Assembly (NCBI RefSeq): GCF_004340665.1
Contig: NZ_SLWO01000004.1
Span: 613,784 to 677,783, forward strand
Source of the DNA: Pedobacter psychrotolerans
Lineage (GTDB): Bacteria; Bacteroidota; Bacteroidia; Sphingobacteriales; Sphingobacteriaceae
Length of the DNA stretch: 64,000 nucleotides
Direction of reading: 5' to 3'
How positions within the stretch are numbered: the stretch's first letter is position 1; each line of letters begins with the position of its first letter. Positions 46,959 through 54,838 of the stretch are shown one piece after another. The position numbers were made by a program, and so were the translations under genes. The notes beneath the pieces were generated by a model, which saw nothing but the letters and a program-made list of their open reading frames with translations, had not been told where the DNA came from and made no database searches.

Positions 46959-47867
46959 ATGGTAAATATTACGAAAAAATCAAACTCCTTGCGGATTGCG
47001 GTGGCTAGTGCTACAGTAAAAGTTTCAAAACAGGAAACAATCGATGCCATTGTGCAAAGAAAAATCCCTAAAGGAGATGTTTTTGAATTTGCCCGTGCTG
47101 CTGGTCTATTTGGTGTAAAAAAAACCAGTGATGTTATTCCAGACTGTCACCCATTGCCTATTGAATTTACATCCATCACCTACGAAATTGTGGATTTAAT
47201 GATCCTGATTAAAGTGGAAGTACATACCATTTATAAAACTGGAGTGGAAGTTGAGGCCATGCATGGTGCTTCCGTTACTGCGTTAACCATGTACGATATG
47301 TTAAAGCCTATAGACAAGGGCGTAGAAATACAAAATATCCGTTTACTTCAAAAGTCTGGAGGCAAATCAGATTTTAAATACCTGAAGTTCCCTGAAATTA
47401 AGGCTGCAGTAGTGGTGTGTTCAGATTCTGTTTTTCAACAAATAGCTGAAGATTATTCTGGTAAAGCCATTATGAGTCGATTGGAACAATTTGGCATTGC
47501 TACGACAGAATACACTATTGTTCCTGATGAAATTGAAGTGATCCAAAATACAACTAAAGAGCTGGTGAGCAAGGAGATTAATCTGCTAATTTTAACAGGA
47601 GGAACAGGCTTGTCACCACGTGATGTTACTCCCGAAGCCATCAGTCCGCTTATTGAACGCAAAATTGATGGTGTTATGGAAACTGCCAGAAATTACGGAC
47701 AGGAGCGAATGCCTTATGCAATGCTATCAAGAGGTATTGCAGGATTTATTGGTGATACGTTGGTGTTAACTTTCCCAGGATCAAAAAATGGCGTAGAAGA
47801 ATATATGGATGCATTATTCCCACAAATTCTGCATCTTTTCAAAATTAATAAAGGGCAAAAGCATTAA
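46959..47867 (+). CDS. moaCB: Bifunctional MoaC-MoaB fusion
   Basis: A 302-aa fusion; the ATG at 46959 directly follows the moaE stop, whereas the longer open frame overlaps moaE in the wrong frame. Residues about 1-150 are MoaC (cPMP synthase): KGDVFEFARAAG, VIPDCHPLPIEF and VEVEAMHGASVTALTMYDM. Residues about 155-302 are MoaB/MogA (MPT adenylyltransferase): AAVVVCSDSV and ILTGGTGLSPRDVTPEA. Early and late cofactor steps are thus joined in one chain; this explains why separate moaC and mog genes are absent from the operon. Confidence 0.93.
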   Translation: MVNITKKSNSLRIAVASATVKVSKQETIDAIVQRKIPKGDVFEFARAAGLFGVKKTSDVIPDCHPLPIEFTSITYEIVDLMILIKVEVHTIYKTGVEVEAMHGASVTALTMYDMLKPIDKGVEIQNIRLLQKSGGKSDFKYLKFPEIKAAVVVCSDSVFQQIAEDYSGKAIMSRLEQFGIATTEYTIVPDEIEVIQNTTKELVSKEINLLILTGGTGLSPRDVTPEAISPLIERKIDGVMETARNYGQERMPYAMLSRGIAGFIGDTLVLTFPGSKNGVEEYMDALFPQILHLFKINKGQKH

Positions 47868-47876
47868 GATTTTATA

Positions 47877-47918
47877 TAGTAAAAAAAAGCAGTATCATCT
47901 TTTTAAAAATGATACTGC
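47877..47918 (-). terminator. Intrinsic terminator after the S41 protease operon
   Basis: Perfect 10-bp stem GCAGTATCAT (47889-47898) with ATGATACTGC (47909-47918), A/T loop, followed by eight T on the minus strand. It lies between convergent genes and mainly serves the minus-strand operon. Confidence 0.8.
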
Positions 47919-47943
47919 CTTCGCATATTAAATGATCTTATTT

Positions 47944-49452
47944 TTACTTCAATTTCATCTTTCTGGTTTCCACCATTCCTTTAAATTCATGGTCTAATTG
48001 TTCATTAGTATGATCAATCAATGCTCTGGAAGCACCAGATGTACTACTTAATGTTTTTTCTTTTATAAACGAGGTAAAGCTTCCCGTAGCCGAATAATTG
48101 AGAGCCTGCGCAAGTAAACTTTCTGAGGCATCACCAAAATCCCTTGTTAAATCGTCAGCAATGTCCTTATCAACGGTCATCCCATCAAAGTAATCGCCAA
48201 AGTCAGCCTGATTTTTGGTCTGAAACTGGGGAATGTATAAATCGTTCTTATCTATACGAAGAGAAAAGAAACCTACAGGTTTTCCATAAGTTTTACGACC
48301 AATTAATTTCACATCCATTACTGGCTTTAAATTATTAATCAGTAATTCACTTGCAGAAGCCGTTCCACTGGTTACCAGGAAATAAACTCTGGAGATTCCG
48401 TTAAGCGATCCCCTCTTTTTAAAAAATTCTTGATTTCCTGCGGCCGCAATGGGCTGATAATCATAATCGAACATAGAATACAAACGCTTTACACCATCTG
48501 AAGTCGTTTGATAAAACTTTTGGTTTTGAAGGATGGTAGCTTTTTTATCCTGCATGGTTTTGGTCCAATATGTAGTGTACATAATTTTACCATTTTGTGT
48601 AGATGGTGCGATTAAATTAGTAAATGCCTCAGAGGTAGCAACAGAACCGCCACCATTATAACGCAAATCAACAACCAGTTCCGTAATTCCATCAGTCGCA
48701 AATTTACTGAATGCGGCATCAAGCAAAGGAACAGAGTTTGTAGTAAAACTGTTAAACACTACATAACCAATCTTCTTTGCTCCTACTGTATAAGTATTAC
48801 TAAATAATATTGGGTTGATGTTGTAAGCACCTCTGTTAATAACCAGATTTTGAACAGTTTGATCTGCCTTTGTAATGGTTAATGAAACGGATGCGTTACT
48901 ACCAAATACACCATCATTAATATTATCGATATCAGATTGGCTTGTTCTCAAAGTAGTCCGACCGTTAACTTTGGTGATAATATCTCCTCTTTTTAATCCG
49001 GCAACTGCTGCCGGAGAGGTTGCGTAAACATATTTTACACGTAAGATGTTAGCCCCATCATAATTAACTGAAAATCCATAATCGCCACTTACCCCACCAA
49101 GTTCTCCGGCAACTGTACCATCATCAATGAAAGAATATTTATCCTTTCCACCCGTGCTGGGTAATGCCTTTAAAGCAGCTAAAACCTGCTCATTGCTACT
49201 GTATTTTCTAGGATTGAAATCATCGTAGGATGGCATCCCGATATTCCAAAAATAGGTTTGCTTTGCATACAAGAAAATTGAATCTTTGGTTAACTCTGCC
49301 CGGTTGGTTGTGGGCGTTTGAAGGGTATTGGATTCAGTGGTTTGACTCGGCGATTCATCTGCAGAGTTGTTTTTTTTACAAGAGGTGATTAACCCGAAGG
49401 ACATCATCAGAAAACACAAAATATTTTTTTGCGAATAAACTTTTTTCAGCAT
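47944..49452 (-). CDS. S41-family (C-terminal processing) protease lipoprotein
   Basis: A 502-aa predicted lipoprotein (lipobox LITSC, Cys25). A PDZ domain (about 125-200) contains GFSVNYDGANILRVKYVYATSPAAVAGLKRGDIITKVNG. The S41 tail-specific protease domain (about 225-440) contains VVDLRYNGGGS, then SGTASASE with likely nucleophile Ser366 and YGKPVG with likely general base Lys391, spaced as in Prc. It is the last gene of a four-gene operon and starts 2 bp after the HAD-like gene. Substrate unknown. Confidence 0.88.
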   Translation of the reverse strand: MLKKVYSQKNILCFLMMSFGLITSCKKNNSADESPSQTTESNTLQTPTTNRAELTKDSIFLYAKQTYFWNIGMPSYDDFNPRKYSSNEQVLAALKALPSTGGKDKYSFIDDGTVAGELGGVSGDYGFSVNYDGANILRVKYVYATSPAAVAGLKRGDIITKVNGRTTLRTSQSDIDNINDGVFGSNASVSLTITKADQTVQNLVINRGAYNINPILFSNTYTVGAKKIGYVVFNSFTTNSVPLLDAAFSKFATDGITELVVDLRYNGGGSVATSEAFTNLIAPSTQNGKIMYTTYWTKTMQDKKATILQNQKFYQTTSDGVKRLYSMFDYDYQPIAAAGNQEFFKKRGSLNGISRVYFLVTSGTASASELLINNLKPVMDVKLIGRKTYGKPVGFFSLRIDKNDLYIPQFQTKNQADFGDYFDGMTVDKDIADDLTRDFGDASESLLAQALNYSATGSFTSFIKEKTLSSTSGASRALIDHTNEQLDHEFKGMVETRKMKLK

Positions 49453-49454
49453 AT

Positions 49455-50066
49455 TTATTTGAAAATTTCTAGTGAGCTAATATACTGCAAATTAACAATT
49501 TTAGCCTGTGGCTCATCAAAATTATTTGCACCGATAACTAACACCTCATCAGCCAATAAATTATTGTCATTTAGGATGTTCTGAAAAATTTCTGATTTCT
49601 GTAGTTTCAATTCATCAGTGAAATAAACGGTGAGGTATTGCTCAAGTCCATTCCATTCCGTTTGCTTAATTTTATTCAGTTGCTGTTCCGGATTTCCGGC
49701 AGTTACAATAAAGATTTTTTTCCTGTTCACCACCAGCTCCTGCATCAAATCTAACATGGTTTGATACAATAATAATTTTAAAGGTAAACGGGCATTTTGA
49801 TGTAGCAACTCAAAGTTATATCTGTATTTAGCGTCAATTCCAAATTGGGCAGCTGTTTTATCAAAAAGTTCATCAACACCATTTTGTTTAAATTCAGCCT
49901 GTAAAAAGGCTAAAGTAGCTCCTGCATCCTTTTGTTCAGTGTATTCAATAAATTGAGCAAACAGATAATATACCTGTAGCAGATAATCTTTTTCTGGAAA
50001 CAAAACATCATCCAATTCAAAAATTACGGCTTCTTTGTTTTTTAAAACTGCTGCGATATCCATCAT
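49455..50066 (-). CDS. HAD-like protein with Glu at the nucleophile position
   Basis: A 203-aa haloacid dehalogenase-superfamily protein; ATG at 50066 or 50063. Motif I reads AVIFELDDVLFP, so the Asp that normally forms the phospho-aspartate (first D of DxD) is Glu17, while the second Asp is kept. The cap region is helical (KDYLLQVYYLFAQFIEY). Motif II is KIFIVTAG (Thr) and motif III is a Lys near KQTEWN; motif IV is weak (VIGANNFDEP). The loss of the nucleophile suggests no phosphatase activity. It lies 3 bp from the pre-ATP-grasp-like gene and 2 bp from the S41 gene. Confidence 0.75.
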   Translation of the reverse strand: MMDIAAVLKNKEAVIFELDDVLFPEKDYLLQVYYLFAQFIEYTEQKDAGATLAFLQAEFKQNGVDELFDKTAAQFGIDAKYRYNFELLHQNARLPLKLLLYQTMLDLMQELVVNRKKIFIVTAGNPEQQLNKIKQTEWNGLEQYLTVYFTDELKLQKSEIFQNILNDNNLLADEVLVIGANNFDEPQAKIVNLQYISSLEIFK

Positions 50067-50069
50067 TTG

Positions 50070-50549
50070 CTAAACTGTAAAAAGTTTTAATTCATCATCA
50101 GGAGAGTTATAACCGAACACACCATTTAATTCATCTTCACGACGAATAAAAATTTCACCTCCGCTAGCGAAAACACATTCACCATGAATAAATACGGCAA
50201 AGTTTTTAAAGGTATTTTTTTCGGCAGAGCGGAAAAAATCAATCAATTCTGGTTGAGGTGTTAAAACCTGAATGCCATATTCGCTAAACAATACGGCAGA
50301 CTTTGCAAGCGGTTCTACCTCATAATCATGAAGCGGAATAATGCTGTCGATTGATTCTGTAATACAAAAATTGAGTAAAAGGTGCGCAATACTATCTTGA
50401 TTAAGTAAGCCCAAGGAAGTAAAGGCATAATTTTCAGTGATAATGCCGGGTACATCACCATAATCTGCCAATAAAACGAAGTGATTGGGAAAGGCTTTCA
50501 AGAGCTTTAACGCTTTCGCACTGTTTCCGCCCGTTATAAGTATTTTCAA
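50070..50549 (-). CDS. Short pre-ATP-grasp/Rossmann-like protein (TTG start)
   Basis: A 159-aa protein that begins with KILITGGNSAKALKLLKAF, a dinucleotide-fold start. It continues with features of the N-terminal pre-ATP-grasp domain of carbamoyl-phosphate-synthase-like enzymes (ESIDSIIPLHDYEVEPLAKSA, GIQVLTPQPELIDFFRSAEKNTF). In relatives an ATP-grasp domain of some 200 residues follows; here the chain ends soon after. There is no in-frame ATG, so translation must use the TTG at 50549. It is translationally close to the HAD-like gene (3 bp). Function unknown; it may bind a nucleotide-like ligand without catalysis. Confidence 0.65.
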   Translation of the reverse strand: MKILITGGNSAKALKLLKAFPNHFVLLADYGDVPGIITENYAFTSLGLLNQDSIAHLLLNFCITESIDSIIPLHDYEVEPLAKSAVLFSEYGIQVLTPQPELIDFFRSAEKNTFKNFAVFIHGECVFASGGEIFIRREDELNGVFGYNSPDDELKLFTV

Positions 50550-50625
50550 AATTTATAAATAGATTGAATAATTAAATGAGTGTTTAAATGAGATAAATGA
50601 ATGATTGAGTTGTAAGAAATTGATC

Positions 50626-51276
50626 TTATACAATTAATCCATCTTTCATAGTTACCACTCGATCACTGGTTTTGGCCAAATGTTCATTATGGGTAACAAT
50701 AACAAATGTTTGCTGAAAATTATCCCTCAAACTCACAAAAAGCTGATGCAAGGCTGATGCATTTTCAGAATCCAGATTTCCCGAAGGCTCATCAGCCAGA
50801 ATAATAGATGGATTGTTAATTAAAGCCCTGGCAATTGCAATACGCTGTTGCTCACCTCCTGATAACTGATTAGGCTTGTGATTAGCCCTGTCTTTCAGAC
50901 CAAATAAATCCAACAATTCCAGTGCCCTGGTCTCTGCCTGCTTTTTATTGGTTTTGGCAATAAATGCCGGAATACAAATATTCTCAATGGCACTAAATTC
51001 TGGCAACAAGTGATGAAATTGAAATACAAAACCAATATTCTGATTTCGAAACGTGCTTAATAGATCGCCATGGAGTTTGCTAATCACCGATCCTTTTAAT
51101 TCTACCTCACCCTCATCTGGTTTATCTAGCGTACCTAAGATATGCAATAATGTACTTTTCCCTGCACCAGAAGGCCCTATGATACTCACGATCTCTCCTT
51201 TTTGCACTTCAAAATTCACCCCTTTAAGGATTTGAAGATTCCCATACGACTTTTTTACTCCGGTGGCTTTTAGCAT
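50626..51276 (-). CDS. lolD: LolD-like ABC transporter ATP-binding protein
   Basis: A 216-aa ABC ATPase of the LolD/MacB/FtsE group. Walker A is GPSGAGKS (34-41), the Q-loop [16 protein letters not shown], the signature LSGGEQQR (138-145), and Walker [13 protein letters not shown]. This pattern is closest to lipoprotein-release (LolCDE) ATPases. The matching permease is not in the window. It heads the minus-strand operon, with 76 bp before the next gene. Confidence 0.82.
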   Translation of the reverse strand: MLKATGVKKSYGNLQILKGVNFEVQKGEIVSIIGPSGAGKSTLLHILGTLDKPDEGEVELKGSVISKLHGDLLSTFRNQNIGFVFQFHHLLPEFSAIENICIPAFIAKTNKKQAETRALELLDLFGLKDRANHKPNQLSGGEQQRIAIARALINNPSIILADEPSGNLDSENASALHQLFVSLRDNFQQTFVIVTHNEHLAKTSDRVVTMKDGLIV

Positions 51277-51334
51277 GCCGTAAAAATAGTTAAAAGTTGC
51301 AAATGTTAAGGAATGTTTTAAGGGAAAGACTAGA

Positions 51335-51420
51335 GCTGAAAACTAAAGGTAAAAGACCAAAGCTGAAAGACTAAAGGTGAAAGACTAGAGGTGAAAGACT
51401 AAAGGCTAAAAAACCAAATT
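51335..51420. repeat. Short imperfect tandem repeat (GAAAGACTAAAGGT)
   Basis: About six degenerate copies of a 13-15-bp unit of type GAAAGACTAAAGGT upstream of the LolD-like gene and downstream of nothing coding. A related simple motif occurs at 56925-56975. Confidence 0.7.
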
Positions 51421-51468
51421 CGTATGATCATCTCAAATCGGCACAATCATCTTAAAAGAAAAAATAAA

Positions 51469-51499
51469 TTTGTTATTATCAATTTCTTATTTAACTTTG
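51469..51499 (+). promoter_or_regulatory. Promoter of the membrane cassette (TTTG-N19-TAACTTTG)
   Basis: TTTG at 51469-51472, 19-bp spacer, TAACTTTG at 51492-51499: an exact fit to the Bacteroidota housekeeping promoter (-33 TTTG / -7 TAnnTTTG). A 27-bp operator-like sequence starts inside the -7 element and ends at the start codon. Confidence 0.75.
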
Positions 51500-51520
51500 A
51501 AAAACAAAGCACTTTCAAAA
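51494..51520 (+). promoter_or_regulatory. Operator-like motif, copy 1
   Basis: Contains CTTTG-AAAAA-CAAAG (5-bp inverted repeat) and CACTTTCAAA. It is almost identical to 52474-52500 (25 of 27 bases) and overlaps the -7 element. Probable binding site of the winged-helix regulator encoded at 52157. Confidence 0.55.
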
Positions 51521-52155
51521 TGAGCAATCAAGAAGAACAACTAAATACCCTTAAGGATATCAGACAAATGATGGACAGGTCATCCCGTTTCATTTCTTTA
51601 AGTGGTTTATCTGGCGTTTTTGCAGGCGGAATTGCCTTAATCGGTGCTTATTTTGCACATGAGGAAATAGAAAAATTCTTTGCCAAAAGAGGTTACAGTT
51701 ATGGTGTGGAAGGCGAAATAGATCTTGAATTTAACTTAATCAAACTTGGGTTAATTGTATTGTTTGTTGCATTGGCTGGAGGTGTTTTATTTACCTATAG
51801 AAAAAGTCAGCAAAATAACCTGCCCATCTGGGATAAAACATCTAAAGCCTTATTATTTAACCTGATGACTCCGCTAGTTGCCGGCGGTTTATTTATTATT
51901 GCTTTGCTGGTTAACTATCCAGATACTTACAGCATTATTGCACCAACTTGTTTAATTTTTTATGGTCTTGCACTCATTAATGCGAGTAAATACACCTTTA
52001 GCGACATCCGATATCTCGGCTATCTCGAAGTAATACTCGGTTTAATCTGCATGTTTTATATTGGATATGACTTACTCTTCTGGGCATTTGGTTTTGGTGT
52101 ACTCCACATTATTTATGGCTTGGTGATGTATTTTAAATACGAAAGAGGCGCTTAA
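51520..52155 (+). CDS. Membrane protein of the HTH/DUF4173 cassette
   Basis: A 211-aa integral membrane protein. The start is set at ATG 51520 (MSNQEEQLNTLKDIRQMMDRS), since the 32 upstream codons cover the promoter. A helical cytosolic head (about 1-25) is followed by about five to six membrane segments (near 26-45, 72-92, 105-128, 135-152, 160-180, 185-205). No named family recognised with certainty. Its stop lies 1 bp before the winged-helix regulator gene, which implies coupling and a shared task, perhaps as a sensor. Confidence 0.72.
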   Translation: MSNQEEQLNTLKDIRQMMDRSSRFISLSGLSGVFAGGIALIGAYFAHEEIEKFFAKRGYSYGVEGEIDLEFNLIKLGLIVLFVALAGGVLFTYRKSQQNNLPIWDKTSKALLFNLMTPLVAGGLFIIALLVNYPDTYSIIAPTCLIFYGLALINASKYTFSDIRYLGYLEVILGLICMFYIGYDLLFWAFGFGVLHIIYGLVMYFKYERGA

Positions 52156-52156
52156 G

Positions 52157-52453
52157 ATGAAAAATCCGATAGCAGATTTAAATAAAATTTTCGATAGCAG
52201 GATCAGGCTGGGCGTAATGTCTATGCTTGTGGTAAACAATGAAATTAGCTTTAACGACCTGAAACAAATGTTAGAACTTACTGATGGAAATTTGGCTTCG
52301 CATTTAAATACTTTGGAGCAGGCCGAATTTATCAAGGTACACAAAGGTTTCATCGGTAGAAAAACCAGCACTACCTACTCCATCACAGCTTTGGGTAAAC
52401 AAGCCTTTAAAGCCCATTTGGATGCACTTGAAAAAATGATAAAAAAGCTATAA
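52157..52453 (+). CDS. Winged-helix transcriptional regulator (HTH_34 type)
   Basis: A 98-aa DNA-binding protein. It has a complete winged helix: IFDSRIRLGVMSMLVVNNEISFNDLKQMLELTDGNLASHLNTLEQAEFIKVHKGFIGRKTSTTYSITALG, with the recognition helix near DGNLASHLNTLE. The family regulates adjacent membrane-protein genes by direct repression. The identical operator-like motifs before the upstream and downstream transcription units (51494 and 52474) suggest that this protein represses both. Confidence 0.88.
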   Translation: MKNPIADLNKIFDSRIRLGVMSMLVVNNEISFNDLKQMLELTDGNLASHLNTLEQAEFIKVHKGFIGRKTSTTYSITALGKQAFKAHLDALEKMIKKL

Positions 52454-52473
52454 ACTATTTTTTTTGACTATTT

Positions 52474-52500
52474 ACTTTGAAATACAAAGCACTTTTAAAA
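52474..52500 (+). promoter_or_regulatory. Operator-like motif, copy 2
   Basis: ACTTTG-AAATA-CAAAGC followed by ACTTTTAAAA; differs at two of 27 bases from copy 1. TTACTTTG here is one mismatch from the -7 consensus, so a promoter for the 94-aa/DUF4173 genes is likely. Confidence 0.55.
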
Positions 52501-52513
52501 ACGAAAAAACGTA

Positions 52514-52798
52514 ATGGAACCACTGATTATACGAATTGGAAAAAAAGCAGCCCTTTGCTCGGCCGCCGTTGGGACATTTCTTCTGCTCGCTTTTCTAATC
52601 AGCAAGCAAAATTTATTGATAGCGATAGGTTTAAATGATGTAATGCTTGCTTTCATCATGAATACAATCATTTTACTAGCCTTAATTGCAGCACTTTTCT
52701 TAAACACAGCACATTGGAAAAATATTGTGGTAGCCATCGTTTGTGTATTACTCAATATTCCGCTAAGCATCTTATACCTGACCATAATAATTAATTAA
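52514..52798 (+). CDS. Small membrane protein
   Basis: A 94-aa protein with three predicted membrane helices (about residues 10-30, 37-61 and 68-92) and short charged loops. No family recognised. It starts 13 bp after operator copy 2 and precedes the DUF4173 gene by 25 bp. Confidence 0.65.
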   Translation: MEPLIIRIGKKAALCSAAVGTFLLLAFLISKQNLLIAIGLNDVMLAFIMNTIILLALIAALFLNTAHWKNIVVAIVCVLLNIPLSILYLTIIIN

Positions 52799-52823
52799 AA
52801 ATAACACCTGTAATCACACCATT

Positions 52824-54395
52824 ATGAAAAACAAACCCAACCTCTTGCTCATTGCCACCATATTCGGTGGCTTGCTGTTCAACTTATTATTCTGGAAAGA
52901 AAGACTAGCCTTTAATTTATTGATATACAGCATCTTTATACTGACCATAACCTATTTAAATACAGACATAATGAAGAGCGCAAAATTTAAAATTTTTGGC
53001 TTAGCACATCTTATGGCTGCTATTTTAGTTGTGATTAATAATACTGACTTATCTATAGCGACCTATTACATCAGCTTATTGGTGTTTATTGGAATCAGTC
53101 ATAATCAACAGATTAGAACTTTATTTGCAGCTGGGCTGGCGGCAATTCTTCAGATGATCACTACACCCTACAATGCCATTACTAACCTGAGTAAAATAAG
53201 CATAGGCAACTTTAACCTGAAACCTGTTTTTAGATTAATCAAATACATCGTCATCCCCTTCATCGCAGTTATCTTTTTTACTTGCCTTTATGCTGCCGCT
53301 AACGAATTATTTGCGCATTACCTACAGACCATTTTAACCAGCATTTTTAATTTTTTTGAAGGTATTCTCCGATTCTTTTTTGAAGACCTGGATATTGAAC
53401 GCTTCTTTTATTTCTGCTTCGGATTATTGCTGACCAGTGGTTTATTGTTACCCTTACTGAACAAAAGACTTGAAAATGAAGAACTAAAAGCCAGTGAACA
53501 ATTAAAAAGAATCAGAAGGGGATCGTCACAAAAGACACTATGGTATCTGGTTATGGAAACGTTTGCCGGAAATTTGTTGTCACGAAAAATGGCGCTCAAA
53601 ACTGAATATATTATCGGTGCAATTATGTTTGTGGCACTCAATATTCTACTGCTCTTGTTAAACACCATCGATATCACTACGCTTTGGTTTGGCTATAAAC
53701 CAGCAGGTAATTTCTCTGGAGCACTCCATGAAGGCACAAATTCCTTGATTTTCAGTATCATTATGGCAATGGCTGTAATCGCCTACTTCTTCCGTGGGAA
53801 TTTAAATTTTTATAGCAAAAGCAAAATACTTAAAACGCTTGCCTTCACCTGGATTGTTCAAAATATTATTCTCATTATTTCAGTTTTGATCAGAGATGGA
53901 TACTACATCGAATTTTATGGTCTTACCCATAAAAGAATTGGGGTATTGGTATTTGCACTGCTCTGCATGATTGGTTTAACTACCGTTTACTTAAAAGTAG
54001 CCAAACAAAAAACATTATTTTATCTCCTCAAAATTAACGGAAACATTTGGTTTATGCTGTTATTAGCTTTCAGCACCATAAACTGGGATGTTGCCATCGC
54101 AAAATATAACCTGGCACAAAGTGAAAAAATTTCTTTAGACGTAGATTACCTGCTCTCACTTTCGGATAAGACTTTGCCTTTACTGGATCAGAACAGGGCG
54201 AAACTACACTATACGCCAGTCAAGGTGCTTGATGAAAGGGAAATTGCCAAACCTCAAAACGCAGATTACTACAGAAACCAACTTGATGAACGAATTGGCT
54301 ATTTTCAGGAACGGTACGAACAAGAAAGCTGGTTATCATGGAACATGCAAGATTGGAATGCAGCCCAGTATTTTGGGATTAAGCGATCAAATTAA
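52824..54395 (+). CDS. DUF4173 multi-spanning membrane protein
   Basis: A 523-aa membrane protein with about 11-13 helices; DUF4173 is the best family fit (EGTNSLIFSIIMAMAVIAYFFRG near residue 305, YGLTHKRIGVLVFALLCMIG near 370, then FSTINWDVAIAKYNL). The C-terminal 90 residues are soluble and face one side. In other genomes DUF4173 genes lie next to HTH_34 regulators, as here. Function unknown. Confidence 0.8.
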   Translation: MKNKPNLLLIATIFGGLLFNLLFWKERLAFNLLIYSIFILTITYLNTDIMKSAKFKIFGLAHLMAAILVVINNTDLSIATYYISLLVFIGISHNQQIRTLFAAGLAAILQMITTPYNAITNLSKISIGNFNLKPVFRLIKYIVIPFIAVIFFTCLYAAANELFAHYLQTILTSIFNFFEGILRFFFEDLDIERFFYFCFGLLLTSGLLLPLLNKRLENEELKASEQLKRIRRGSSQKTLWYLVMETFAGNLLSRKMALKTEYIIGAIMFVALNILLLLLNTIDITTLWFGYKPAGNFSGALHEGTNSLIFSIIMAMAVIAYFFRGNLNFYSKSKILKTLAFTWIVQNIILIISVLIRDGYYIEFYGLTHKRIGVLVFALLCMIGLTTVYLKVAKQKTLFYLLKINGNIWFMLLLAFSTINWDVAIAKYNLAQSEKISLDVDYLLSLSDKTLPLLDQNRAKLHYTPVKVLDEREIAKPQNADYYRNQLDERIGYFQERYEQESWLSWNMQDWNAAQYFGIKRSN

Positions 54396-54443
54396 ATCGC
54401 CCACATTATAAATAGTTATAAAATTCACTTAATTTAATACACC

Positions 54444-54752
54444 ATGACAAATCAACAAACACTTAACCCGTCAAAACTAAGGATCAGAATTATTCTTATG
54501 ACCACCGCTTTAATTTTGAGCATCCCTTTGGTAGCGATGCAATTTACAAAAGAAGTAAACTGGACACTTTCAGATTTTGTAATTGCAGCAGTGTTATTAT
54601 TGAGTACCGGCTTAGCAATAGAACTGGTCATCAGGTATGTAAAAACTAATCTTCTAAAAACCATGTTATTAGTGATTATACTCCTTCTTTTGTTTATAAC
54701 TTGGGTGGAGTTAGCAGTTGGAATATTTGGAACTCCTTTTGCCGGAAGTTAA
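54444..54752 (+). CDS. Small membrane protein, last gene of the cassette
   Basis: A 102-aa protein with three predicted helices (about 13-30, 38-58 and 66-92). No recognised domain. A 9-bp hairpin terminator follows. Confidence 0.6.
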   Translation: MTNQQTLNPSKLRIRIILMTTALILSIPLVAMQFTKEVNWTLSDFVIAAVLLLSTGLAIELVIRYVKTNLLKTMLLVIILLLLFITWVELAVGIFGTPFAGS

Positions 54753-54769
54753 AGTCATAGAAATACGCT

Positions 54770-54803
54770 TTTCCTGACGCAGCCTTGTGTCAGGAAATTT
54801 CTT
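54770..54803 (+). terminator. Hairpin terminator of the membrane cassette
   Basis: Perfect 9-bp stem TTTCCTGAC (54770-54778) with GTCAGGAAA (54789-54797), then TTTCTTT. Confidence 0.65.
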
Positions 54804-54838
54804 TAAGATTATATTATCTCAGTAAATAAATTAACCAA

